Shown here piece by piece: positions 24,686 through 31,882 of a stretch of 60,908 bases of DNA. Positions within the stretch are counted from its first letter, which is position 1. Each line of letters starts with the position of its first letter. Location of the stretch: NCBI GenBank assembly GCA_003649205.1, contig QMRC01000010.1, positions 1-60,908 of the forward strand. Direction: 5' to 3'. The notes beneath the pieces are model-generated. The model was not told where the DNA came from, did no database searches, and worked only from the letters and a program-made list of their open reading frames with translations. The position numbers and the translations under genes were made by a program. The stretch is from Thermoprotei archaeon. GTDB taxonomy: Archaea; Thermoproteota; Thermoprotei; Thermoproteales; B15-G16.

Positions 24686-26473
24686 GTGGATTTCATGAGT
24701 TACGGAAGCTATGCCCTTCCTAAGATCTTGCTATCTAGGGGAGCCTTTAGGAAGGTATGTAAGCACGTGTACTCCGTTTTTGATAAGGAGGTTATTGGTC
24801 TTTTAATTGGTGAGATAGTTTATGAGGATACTCAACCAGTGGTTGTTATTTGGGATGCTATACCGGGTGAGGCGGAAGCTTCTGAAATTCACGTTAGCTT
24901 GAGACCTGAGTTCTTGGCAAAAGTCATGAACGATATCTTAACTGGTAAGATTAGTGGTCGAATCGTTGGTTGGTACCACTCTCATCTCGGTGTTGGTGTC
25001 TTCCTTAGTGAAGTAGATGCGAGGACCCAGTCAATGCTACAGCAATTTTCTCAGAATGTAGTTGCTCTCGTTGTTGATGTTATTCAGAAGAAAGCTGGTT
25101 TCTTCATTCTAAGGAATGGTCAGCCCATTAAAATTCCTAGAGAAAACATTCAGATGATCTCCAATGAGGAGATGACTAAACTTAAGCAGCAGATAGTAAC
25201 TAAGTGCTCGCAGACAATACTTGGGGGGAAGTCCATTCGAGTATCGATTGTACCTAGGAAGAGAATTATCTTCAGGAGGAAAAGGTCTAGTGCTCTATTG
25301 TTCGTAGCAACTATATGCATCGTCACTATAGTACTTCTAGCTACATTACTTGTCATGTATCGAGGTATACATTATCGAGGTGTAAGTAGGGAAGCTGCTA
25401 CATTAAGGGATTTGGTACGTAGTTACAACACTACTCTCTTCAAAATAGCAGAGAGTATAGGATGTGGGGGTAGGGAAGTTGAACTATCATCTCTACTCGC
25501 TCTCATGGTTAAGTACGGTGAGATGAACATCAGTAGTACTCAAGCTAACTTACTTACCTCTACTTGGCCTCTCTCACTTTTCATACTAAATGCGACAGGT
25601 AGTGTCGAAAAAACCTGTACCACCTTACATAGGCTAGATAAGGTCATGAACATTTCCTCGCTAAGTTCTACCCAAAGATACTTACTTCTTCACACACTCT
25701 ACTTACTGAGCGAGAAACTGGATGGTAATCTAAGCAAGGCTGTTGACGTACTTATCAAGCTTTACAGAGCTATCGAGGAATGTGGTGGTGATCTAGCTAC
25801 TACTCACTCGTTAATTGAGTACGTTAGCTCATCTACTCTAGATGCCATATGGGAGGTACGAGATGATGAGAAGTTGGTTAGTAAGGTGTGTCTTCTACTT
25901 AAGCTTCAAGAGGTAAATCCAAAGCTACTGAGTTATGATGTTATTGAGTTGACTCTCTGGTTGAGAAATTTAGAGGGTTTAGGTATTGGGTGGATTACAT
26001 TAGCTAGAATTAACATGTCGAATATTGAGGATTTAGGAGCTTTCCCTCTTAACTTAACGCTTTTTGTAAATGGTTCTTCGAGGGGAAGTGTGGTGATTTC
26101 GCTAGAGAATCTAGTGAATGTACTGGAGCTACTTCATCTGAAGTATGGTGATTTGGTGTCGATGGGAAATAGCTTAGTCATAACATCGTCGAGAGGTGTT
26201 AGGTCTATTAAGCTTCTCGTGAATGAGCCTAAGAGTGCTGTGGTAATCCTCAAGATTGGGACTCACATGATCAAGTTAGGTACTGGTAGGAGTTTTAACA
26301 TATGTATTGTACTCAATCCTCCACTACCTAAGGAACTTATTGAGAAGCTCCTGTTTGGTGAAGGTCTTTTAAAGGTCACTATTAATGGTAGGGAGGTATC
26401 GCTAAGGTTTAGTAGTGAGCAGACTAGTCTTAAGGAAGGAATCCTAGTATACACAGTTCGTAGTGCTCAGTGA
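24686..26473 (+). CDS. Membrane-anchored Rpn11-like JAMM protease
   Basis: A 595-residue protein in three parts. Residues 10-150 form a JAMM/MPN+ domain with all zinc-site and catalytic residues: Glu35 (KEVIGLLIGE), His98 and His100 (GWYHSH), Ser108 and Asp111 (H-x-H-x7-S-x2-D). The segment GWYHSHLGVGVFLSEVDARTQ resembles the proteasomal deubiquitinase Rpn11. After a basic stretch (RKRIIFRRKR) one transmembrane helix runs from about 202 to 224. The remaining 370 residues have eight N-x-S/T sequons, suggesting an outside, glycosylated domain. A GTG at 24686 and an ATG at 24695 are both possible starts. I infer that it removes or matures the ubiquitin-like modifier of the nearby E1/E2. Confidence 0.88.
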   Translation: MDFMSYGSYALPKILLSRGAFRKVCKHVYSVFDKEVIGLLIGEIVYEDTQPVVVIWDAIPGEAEASEIHVSLRPEFLAKVMNDILTGKISGRIVGWYHSHLGVGVFLSEVDARTQSMLQQFSQNVVALVVDVIQKKAGFFILRNGQPIKIPRENIQMISNEEMTKLKQQIVTKCSQTILGGKSIRVSIVPRKRIIFRRKRSSALLFVATICIVTIVLLATLLVMYRGIHYRGVSREAATLRDLVRSYNTTLFKIAESIGCGGREVELSSLLALMVKYGEMNISSTQANLLTSTWPLSLFILNATGSVEKTCTTLHRLDKVMNISSLSSTQRYLLLHTLYLLSEKLDGNLSKAVDVLIKLYRAIEECGGDLATTHSLIEYVSSSTLDAIWEVRDDEKLVSKVCLLLKLQEVNPKLLSYDVIELTLWLRNLEGLGIGWITLARINMSNIEDLGAFPLNLTLFVNGSSRGSVVISLENLVNVLELLHLKYGDLVSMGNSLVITSSRGVRSIKLLVNEPKSAVVILKIGTHMIKLGTGRSFNICIVLNPPLPKELIEKLLFGEGLLKVTINGREVSLRFSSEQTSLKEGILVYTVRSAQ

Positions 26474-26487
26474 TGTAAGTCAGGGAA

Positions 26488-26498
26488 AGTTAAATAAA
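26488..26498 (+). promoter_or_regulatory. TATA box of the zinc-finger gene
   Basis: AGTTAAATAAA, about 50-58 bases before the ATG at 26547, with room for initiation near 26520. It suggests the zinc-finger gene can be transcribed separately from the JAMM gene. Confidence 0.5.
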
Positions 26499-26546
26499 CT
26501 ACCTTCGTAAGTTCCAATTGTCAGCACGTGTTACTTGGGTGTGAAA

Positions 26547-27005
26547 ATGGTTAAAATTTGTCCAAAGTGTGGTAAGGAAAATCCGGACGAAGCATCATAT
26601 TGCTTGCACTGTGGTGCACAGTTAGGTGCTGCACCATCAGCACCTGTAGCGAAGCCACCACCTACTGTTACCGTGACGAAGCCACCTGTAACTGCTAAGC
26701 CAGTACCTACAGCACCGGCAGTCACAGCACCTAGACTACCAACAGTAACATCAACTATAATAAGACCACCAGGGATGTGCTTCTACCATCCACAGATACC
26801 TGCTAAGTACATCTGTAGCAGATGTGGAAGACCAATCTGCGAAAACTGCGCAACGGAAATTGGAGGACTGATCCTATGTCCTCAGTGCGCAGCAGGTATA
26901 GCACCTATTAGAGGAAGAAGCTATTGGTGGATAGCGGTAATTGTTGGTGTTGCTATTGCCGCAGCCATAGCCTTCGTAATACTGTTCTTCCCAACAGTAC
27001 CCTAA
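26547..27005 (+). CDS. Tail-anchored protein with zinc ribbon and B-box/RING-like zinc fold
   Basis: A 152-residue protein. Residues 1-25 form a zinc ribbon (CPKCGKENPDEASYCLHCG). A Pro/Thr/Val/Ala-rich linker of about 50 residues follows. The next segment has C-x2-H (CFYH), CSRC, CENC and CPQC, eight ligands that could fold around two zinc ions like a B-box or binuclear treble clef. The C-terminal 25 residues are a single transmembrane helix. This is the layout of a membrane-tethered adaptor. In this locus a role as an E3-like or target-selecting factor is possible, but this is inference. ATG at 26547 is preferred; TTG and GTG codons lie just upstream. Confidence 0.75.
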   Translation: MVKICPKCGKENPDEASYCLHCGAQLGAAPSAPVAKPPPTVTVTKPPVTAKPVPTAPAVTAPRLPTVTSTIIRPPGMCFYHPQIPAKYICSRCGRPICENCATEIGGLILCPQCAAGIAPIRGRSYWWIAVIVGVAIAAAIAFVILFFPTVP

Positions 27006-27020
27006 GCTTGTCGGAGAAAG

Positions 27021-28274
27021 TTAATCTCCCTTTTCTTCCCTACTCTCCAGTCTATGCACTAAAGAGCTCATCTCTAGCAGACTCATTGTGAACTTCTCAA
27101 GTGTGTTCAATAGCTCTTCTGCCTTTTTACATACTTCAATGACTATCCTACGTACTTCTTCATTTAGGTCGGTGGTAATGTTGAGAGAGTCTTCAATGCA
27201 CGTTCTCAATTTATTGATTAGGGCTGTAGTCTCTGTTCTACACCTCTCTGCACTTAGCACCGTAATCTCTAGCGAAGTAGTTTCCTCCTTAAGTTGCTTA
27301 AGATATTTCTCAAGCTCTTCCCTCCTAGCTAGTAATGTAGCTAGCTCGTTCTGGAGCTCAGGTCTCTCTTCAATCAGTATTCTAGCACGTAACAGCTCAA
27401 TCTCATCATCTAATCTCCTAATCTCCTCCTCAATGCTCTCAATCTTCGCCTTAACATTGCTAGGTATCGGTACGCTACCTACCTCACCAGGTACAAGGTC
27501 TATCTTCAACTTCGTTAAAGGAATTGACAAACCTAGCTTAGTTAATGCATCTGCTACTAAGGTATTCAACTTAGAAATATCGCTTAATATCTCTCTCTTC
27601 TTGGCTACATACTCCTCGACCTCCACATCACCTATCTCAAGCTTGGTCTCTAAGACCTCTAGGTCTTCCACCTTACCTTTCAGAAGTTCTTCGAATTGCT
27701 TAGCTACTTCCACTAGCAACATCGTAGCTAGTGAACAACATGTTGTGAGACTACTTAACTTAGCCAAGTACTCACTACTTAATCTCTTATAAGCTGTTTC
27801 GCTAACTCTACCTTCTTTCCTGAAGTTACTCAATTTCTTTAGCTTTGTGACTAGTGAATGTAGGTCGATGAAGATAGAGCTTATGTAGTTCTCAATTGTT
27901 TTGCTCAGTACGTTGAGTAGTGTTGTTTGATGTAGTTTCTTCACTAGATCAATTAGTCTTCTCTTCTTTCCTTCGTACTCATTAGTGCTAATTTCTCCCA
28001 GTAGCTGCTTTGCGGTTAACTCAGCATACTTACTGAGTACTATGTCCTCAAGTTCTCTAGACTTGGTAGTGGGTAGTCTATCTATGTCTATGAGGTCTTC
28101 TAGGTACAGATCAATTAATGCGGCTAATACATTGTAGGTGGATGCTATTCCTAGTTCCCGACTTAAAGTGCCTAGTTCTAGGTGGAGTGTGGTATTTCCT
28201 GTTTCTCGATATTTCTTGAGTAGTACATCTATGAGCTTCTGCTTTAGCTCCTTATCCTGTACATTACTTGTCAT
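27021..28274 (-). CDS. Coiled-coil protein downstream of Ubl-E1, unknown
   Basis: A 417-residue, nearly all-helical protein. Residues 10-65 look like a winged-helix domain (LGTLSRELGIASTYNVLAALIDLYLEDLIDID). Three copies of a short motif follow, G-x-(I/V)-x4-Y then basic residues, at Gly93-Tyr100, Gly155-Tyr162 and Gly215-Tyr222, resembling SHOCT-like helices. Residues 280-345 form a heptad coiled coil (IESIEEEIRRLDDEIELLRARI). It lies 22 bases after the E1 gene, so it belongs to the E2-E1 operon. Its function is unknown; a scaffold or a substrate of conjugation are possibilities. Confidence 0.75.
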   Translation of the reverse strand: MTSNVQDKELKQKLIDVLLKKYRETGNTTLHLELGTLSRELGIASTYNVLAALIDLYLEDLIDIDRLPTTKSRELEDIVLSKYAELTAKQLLGEISTNEYEGKKRRLIDLVKKLHQTTLLNVLSKTIENYISSIFIDLHSLVTKLKKLSNFRKEGRVSETAYKRLSSEYLAKLSSLTTCCSLATMLLVEVAKQFEELLKGKVEDLEVLETKLEIGDVEVEEYVAKKREILSDISKLNTLVADALTKLGLSIPLTKLKIDLVPGEVGSVPIPSNVKAKIESIEEEIRRLDDEIELLRARILIEERPELQNELATLLARREELEKYLKQLKEETTSLEITVLSAERCRTETTALINKLRTCIEDSLNITTDLNEEVRRIVIEVCKKAEELLNTLEKFTMSLLEMSSLVHRLESREEKGD

Positions 28275-28296
28275 TGTTCTTTCTTCTCCGTAGGAG

Positions 28297-29562
28297 TTAC
28301 TTAATTCTAATCAAGACCTCACGTATGTTGTCTCTGACTTCGTCACGAAATAGTACCTGTAATATCGTACCTTGGGTGTTTGGTATCTCTTTACCTAAGT
28401 CTATGGGTACTACCCCTTCACTAGTTAGCTCATGTATGTACAATCTCTCCCTATCAATTTTGGTACTCAATCTATCTTCAATCATTCGTACTAGTGTGTC
28501 TATGTCTGTGACTTTATTTGGCTCAATATCGATTACCGGTACTTTCTCTTTAACGATACCTTCGTAACCACATACAACACATCTCGTATTTCTTGCTATG
28601 TTTAGCACTGTGTAGCGATTGTTATCTAGGTCAATTAGCAGTACACCTCTAAGTGGTTTGCCTGCATCCTTAGGCCATGTACCTTTTTCCCTGTACTCTC
28701 TGTAGCCGAGAACTAGCTTAATGACCTCTTGTGCCTCTATGGCAGCTACTACGGAGGTTGTAGTCGGTAGTGATGGCATCTTCACCTCCTCTATTGGTGG
28801 TGCACATGGATTACTTAGTTGAATAGCTTCACTGTACTTCTCGGGTGCTATAGTACATGCGAGACATGGTGTTTCAAATGGTAGGACGACCTGTACTCTA
28901 CCCTGGGGACCGTACATACCTCCATCAACTAGTGGTATGTCATATTTTAGTGAGATCGTTGAGAGGTATACTCTAGCTGCTACATTGTCTAGACCTGACA
29001 CAACTACGTCGTGCTCAAGTAGTTTCCTCAGTGGTATCTTCTCTACGAAGTCACATATGTAGTTGAAGTTCGTCCAAGGGAATAGTTTCTTTGCTCTCTC
29101 TGCTAGGGCCTTGGCCTTTAATGCACCTAGATCTGTCTTCTTGAAGAAAATCATTCTGTTTAGGTTTGAGTACTCGACAGTGTCGAAGTCAACTATGGTT
29201 ATGGAGCCAATACCTAGCTGAGCTAAGTTCTTAACTAGTTCATTCCCTAGAGCACCTGCACCTACGATGAGTACCTTTGCTCTTCTTAACTTCTTCTGAT
29301 TTTCAGTACCCCACAGGATTAGTTGCCTTGCCCAGAGGTAATCAACTACTATCCTAACGCTATCTCTAATGTTCTTCTGTTCAAGTACTTCGCGCAAGGT
29401 CTTGTCCTCAGGTAGTAGCTCACCCTCGAGGAGAAGCTTCGTCAATTCAGGTTCAATACCTAAGTCTCTACATATTCTCTTCTTCAGTGTCTTGATCTTT
29501 ATTCCTGGATTTACTTTGATTTGGCTTTTCGTGACGTTAGGTATCTCGACAATGATCCTCAT
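28297..29562 (-). CDS. E1-like (ThiF/UBA) enzyme with N-terminal ubiquitin-like domain
   Basis: A 421-residue protein. Residues 1-74 are a ubiquitin-like beta-grasp (LLLEGELLPEDKTLREVL, then VRIVVDY) without a C-terminal Gly-Gly. Residues 90-320 are the adenylating E1 fold: GAGALGNE (101-108), VDFDTVEYSNLNR with Asp127 and Arg136, and SGLDNVAAR. Two Cys pairs (233/236 and 328/331) probably bind zinc, and Cys253 (SNPCAPP) is a candidate catalytic cysteine. The last 80 residues alternate strands and helices and may be a second beta-grasp, like the E1 ubiquitin-fold domain. It starts 5 bases after the E2 gene. Activation of a ubiquitin-like modifier is the likely role. MoeB/ThiF-type sulfur transfer is less likely, given the E2 next to it. 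Confidence 0.9.
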   Translation of the reverse strand: MRIIVEIPNVTKSQIKVNPGIKIKTLKKRICRDLGIEPELTKLLLEGELLPEDKTLREVLEQKNIRDSVRIVVDYLWARQLILWGTENQKKLRRAKVLIVGAGALGNELVKNLAQLGIGSITIVDFDTVEYSNLNRMIFFKKTDLGALKAKALAERAKKLFPWTNFNYICDFVEKIPLRKLLEHDVVVSGLDNVAARVYLSTISLKYDIPLVDGGMYGPQGRVQVVLPFETPCLACTIAPEKYSEAIQLSNPCAPPIEEVKMPSLPTTTSVVAAIEAQEVIKLVLGYREYREKGTWPKDAGKPLRGVLLIDLDNNRYTVLNIARNTRCVVCGYEGIVKEKVPVIDIEPNKVTDIDTLVRMIEDRLSTKIDRERLYIHELTSEGVVPIDLGKEIPNTQGTILQVLFRDEVRDNIREVLIRIK

Positions 29563-29567
29563 GATCT

Positions 29568-30443
29568 CTATTGTTGCTGTGTCTTCTTATCCCATCTCAA
29601 GACCCTAACTCTAATACCTAGATCTTCAGGTCTCTCCATTACTTCCAGCTCTATTATGTCCTTTATCTCTTCCTCCTTAACTACCTTCCTCTTCCTTGGG
29701 AATCCATACTTGAGGCATATCTCTGCTGCTCTCCTGCATCTTGGGTGATCGAAGATGTCTAGTGGGTTAGGGTCAGCTAGTAGGTGGTACAGTGCATTTA
29801 TCACGGTTGTTAATCTGAAGTATGGTCTCCAACCATCACCCAGTATTGAATGGCATACACCGCCTGGTACGTTTGGAACTATATTTGGGTGATCTATCTC
29901 TGTTAACCATGTAACTACTGGTGGTGCGAAGGGGTACTCTGGTTCCTGTGGGTACTTCTTCCTGAGGTGTGGGTACTTCTTGTATGTTTCCTTGGTTGGT
30001 AACTCTATTAGGAATTTGTGCCACTGTACGTACTGTGTGAATGGCCATACTCCTCTATTAGCTAGCTCAACTATGTCCTTGTCCTCACATCTAATCAATC
30101 CCTCATACATTGTTGGTGGGTAGTTCAGTGCTTTAACTAGTGGAAATTGTCTCCTAACTAGCTCATACTCCTCAAGTAATCTCGCTACGTCAATACCACC
30201 TATGAGGTATGTTGGCATGAGTGCTAGTCTAGCGTATTCTGGTATTGCTAATTGAGCTACAGTTAATCCTTCATTTAGTATTGTTCCTCCGTAGACGAGT
30301 ACTACGGTATTTGGGTCTATACCCAGTTGCTGACAGACTACTGCTTTGATCTCACCTATTGTATGTTCTGGAAGGACATCGACTTCAACCAGACCAGAAG
30401 CTTCACCTATTGGGATCTCTATAAATAGCTTCATACCACACAC
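29568..30443 (-). CDS. Ubl-E2 fusion with Gly-Gly at the junction
   Basis: A 291-residue protein. Residues 4-78 form a ubiquitin-like beta-grasp (VVLVYGGTILNEGLTVAQL aligns with the ubiquitin LIFAGKQLEDGRTL region). It ends LALMPTYLIGG, with Gly82-Gly83 at the place of the ubiquitin C-terminus. Residues 86-245 are an E2/UBC fold: HPN at 185-187, catalytic Cys197 in GGVCHSIL, then GDGWRP and LLADPNPLD. The C-terminus has a short charged extension. The GG leaves open that the Ubl is cut off and becomes the conjugated modifier, or that it is a fixed domain. ATG at 30443 or 30434. First gene of an E2-E1-coiled-coil operon. Confidence 0.9.
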   Translation of the reverse strand: MCGMKLFIEIPIGEASGLVEVDVLPEHTIGEIKAVVCQQLGIDPNTVVLVYGGTILNEGLTVAQLAIPEYARLALMPTYLIGGIDVARLLEEYELVRRQFPLVKALNYPPTMYEGLIRCEDKDIVELANRGVWPFTQYVQWHKFLIELPTKETYKKYPHLRKKYPQEPEYPFAPPVVTWLTEIDHPNIVPNVPGGVCHSILGDGWRPYFRLTTVINALYHLLADPNPLDIFDHPRCRRAAEICLKYGFPRKRKVVKEEEIKDIIELEVMERPEDLGIRVRVLRWDKKTQQQ

Positions 30444-30484
30444 CTATGGTGAAGCAGCTTCCCACTACTCTCTGTACTAAGGTC

Positions 30485-30492
30485 TATATAAA
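30485..30492 (-). promoter_or_regulatory. TATA box of the Ubl-E2/Ubl-E1 operon
   Basis: TTTATATA on the minus strand, 42-50 bases before the first ATG. Initiation near 30463 would leave a leader of about 20-30 bases. No operator-like repeat was noticed. Confidence 0.6.
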
Positions 30493-30499
30493 TTCTATG

Positions 30500-30900
30500 C
30501 TAGCTTCGTTATCTGCTCTATTCTCACCTAATCGCCACTACGATTGCTTTAGATCCCCTTCTCACAGTAAGGTTATTGTTCCTGAGGCAACTAAGTAGTG
30601 TGCATCTGAGTTCATCTTGTGTTTAATCTCTCTTCGATATGGGAATGGGAATGAGGTATAGATGCTGTGATTGCTAGCCCCTTGTCAAAAACTCTGCTTA
30701 TTTATGAGTTATTGAACGGAATAGGGGGCTGTCTTTGTGAATTTATCTGCTATTACTTGAGGTTCTAGGATGTTGTTAGAGTTCACCACTTATCTCAATA
30801 CCTGAAGGAAATACCTCACCCTCTAATTCACTACTTCATGAAATCTGACTAATTCTAAACTTGATACGCCAAGCTATAGTGACATCTCTCACCTACAGAG
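30500..30900. other. Intergenic, no intact gene
   Basis: About 400 bases upstream of the Ubl-E2 promoter with stop codons in all frames. I see no RNA gene signature. It may be further remains of the decayed gene next to it. Confidence 0.45.
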
Positions 30901-30939
30901 TAAACTCATTGTAGGGGAAGAAGGATATAGCTTTAGATT

Positions 30940-31438
30940 AAGTTTCATGTTTAAGTTTCTTTTCTACTTCTTAACTTTGCTCCACACTTTCTACACTTCT
31001 TCATTAGTGGTGAATTTGGTGTTCCCCACTCACTATATACTACGGCACCTGGCTCACCAGCTTTCTCTCTCATTTTCTCAAGCTGCGTAGTTAATTTTCC
31101 TTTTTCCTTATCTATAGTATTCAATTAACTTCCTGTAGGTTTCCTCAGATATTTCTCCTTGTTTGAACTTCTCTTCTGCTCTTGAAATGTACCTATTGTA
31201 TTGAATTCCTCAATTTTCTCACTCAGCTCATCGTACTCGGCTATAGCTCTATCTAGTTCTGGTGCTAAATCTGCATCACTTCACTCCTCAGGACCAATAT
31301 ACTCATCTACAGTGATCCCTATCCTCAATCTCTTACTCTGAAGATCCAACTGAGTCTCTAAGGTACTGAAACCAATACCAGAACAATTAGCAATATCGCT
31401 AGTACGATTAAGTACCTATCACGTAAGTACGTCCTCAT
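30940..31438 (-). pseudogene. Decayed membrane coiled-coil/zinc-ribbon gene
   Basis: Reading the minus strand from an ATG at 31438 gives MRTYLRDRYLIVLAILLIVL, a membrane anchor, then a stop. Changing frame recovers LETQLDLQSKRLRI, then APELDRAIAEYDELSEKIEEF, then SRAEEKFKQGEISEETYRKL, then LTTQLEKMREKAGEPGAVVYSEWGTP and a zinc ribbon (KKCRKCGAKL). At least three frameshifts and one in-frame stop separate these parts. The G-x-I-x4-Y motif (GEISEETY) matches the three copies in the coiled-coil protein of the Ubl operon. It looks like a recently broken gene, or one with sequencing errors. Confidence 0.65.
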
Positions 31439-31489
31439 GAGGTGTCTCTCCAAGGTACTATACATGATTTTGTTGAGTTATCTAGTGCA

Positions 31490-31822
31490 CTAGATCTTTG
31501 CTCTTAATTTTCCCAATCTAATCAACTTCCTAATTATTTCCTTCAGTTGCTCCTCTGTTATACCGAATTCGTAAGCTGTTCTCGATATGGAGATTCTACC
31601 TCTATGCGCAACTATGTACCTGTAGATCTTCAGCTCTAAGTCACTTAACTCCTCCTCAACTTGAGGCTTAGGTATCTCACTCCCTTCAACTCTTGAAAGT
31701 AACTTACTGAGTAGCCTAATCACAATACCTTTCTCTCTACCCCCTGCGTATGTGCTCAAGAGCTTAGGTCTTAGATGAATCACTACGAAATCTCCTTCAC
31801 TCACTACATCTGTACTCATCAT
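31490..31822 (-). CDS. Small winged-helix protein
   Basis: A 110-residue protein. The C-terminal half is a clear winged helix (LSDLELKIYRYIVAHRGRISISRTAYEFGITEEQLKEIIRKLIRLGKL). The N-terminal half (FVVIHLRPKLLSTYAGGREKGIVIRLLSKLL) is unassigned. It is probably a DNA-binding regulator. It lies just upstream of the decayed gene on the same strand and is divergent from the THUMP methyltransferase. No target can be named. Confidence 0.65.
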   Translation of the reverse strand: MMSTDVVSEGDFVVIHLRPKLLSTYAGGREKGIVIRLLSKLLSRVEGSEIPKPQVEEELSDLELKIYRYIVAHRGRISISRTAYEFGITEEQLKEIIRKLIRLGKLRAKI

Positions 31823-31882
31823 AGCTCTCTAACTTGGTTGTAACATACGTCTTTAATAGTTGTTCTTTTGTTCAATTTCTCG

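Noticed and set aside
28297..29562. Calling the E1-like protein MoeB or ThiF
   Set aside because: The N-terminal Ubl domain, the extra C-terminal domain and the adjacent UBC-fold protein fit a ubiquitin-type E1 better than cofactor sulfur transfer; full exclusion would need assays.
30670..30735. AGCCCC/GGGGCT inverted repeat upstream of the Ubl-E2 promoter
   Set aside because: Short stem with a long loop and no flanking signal; within chance expectation.
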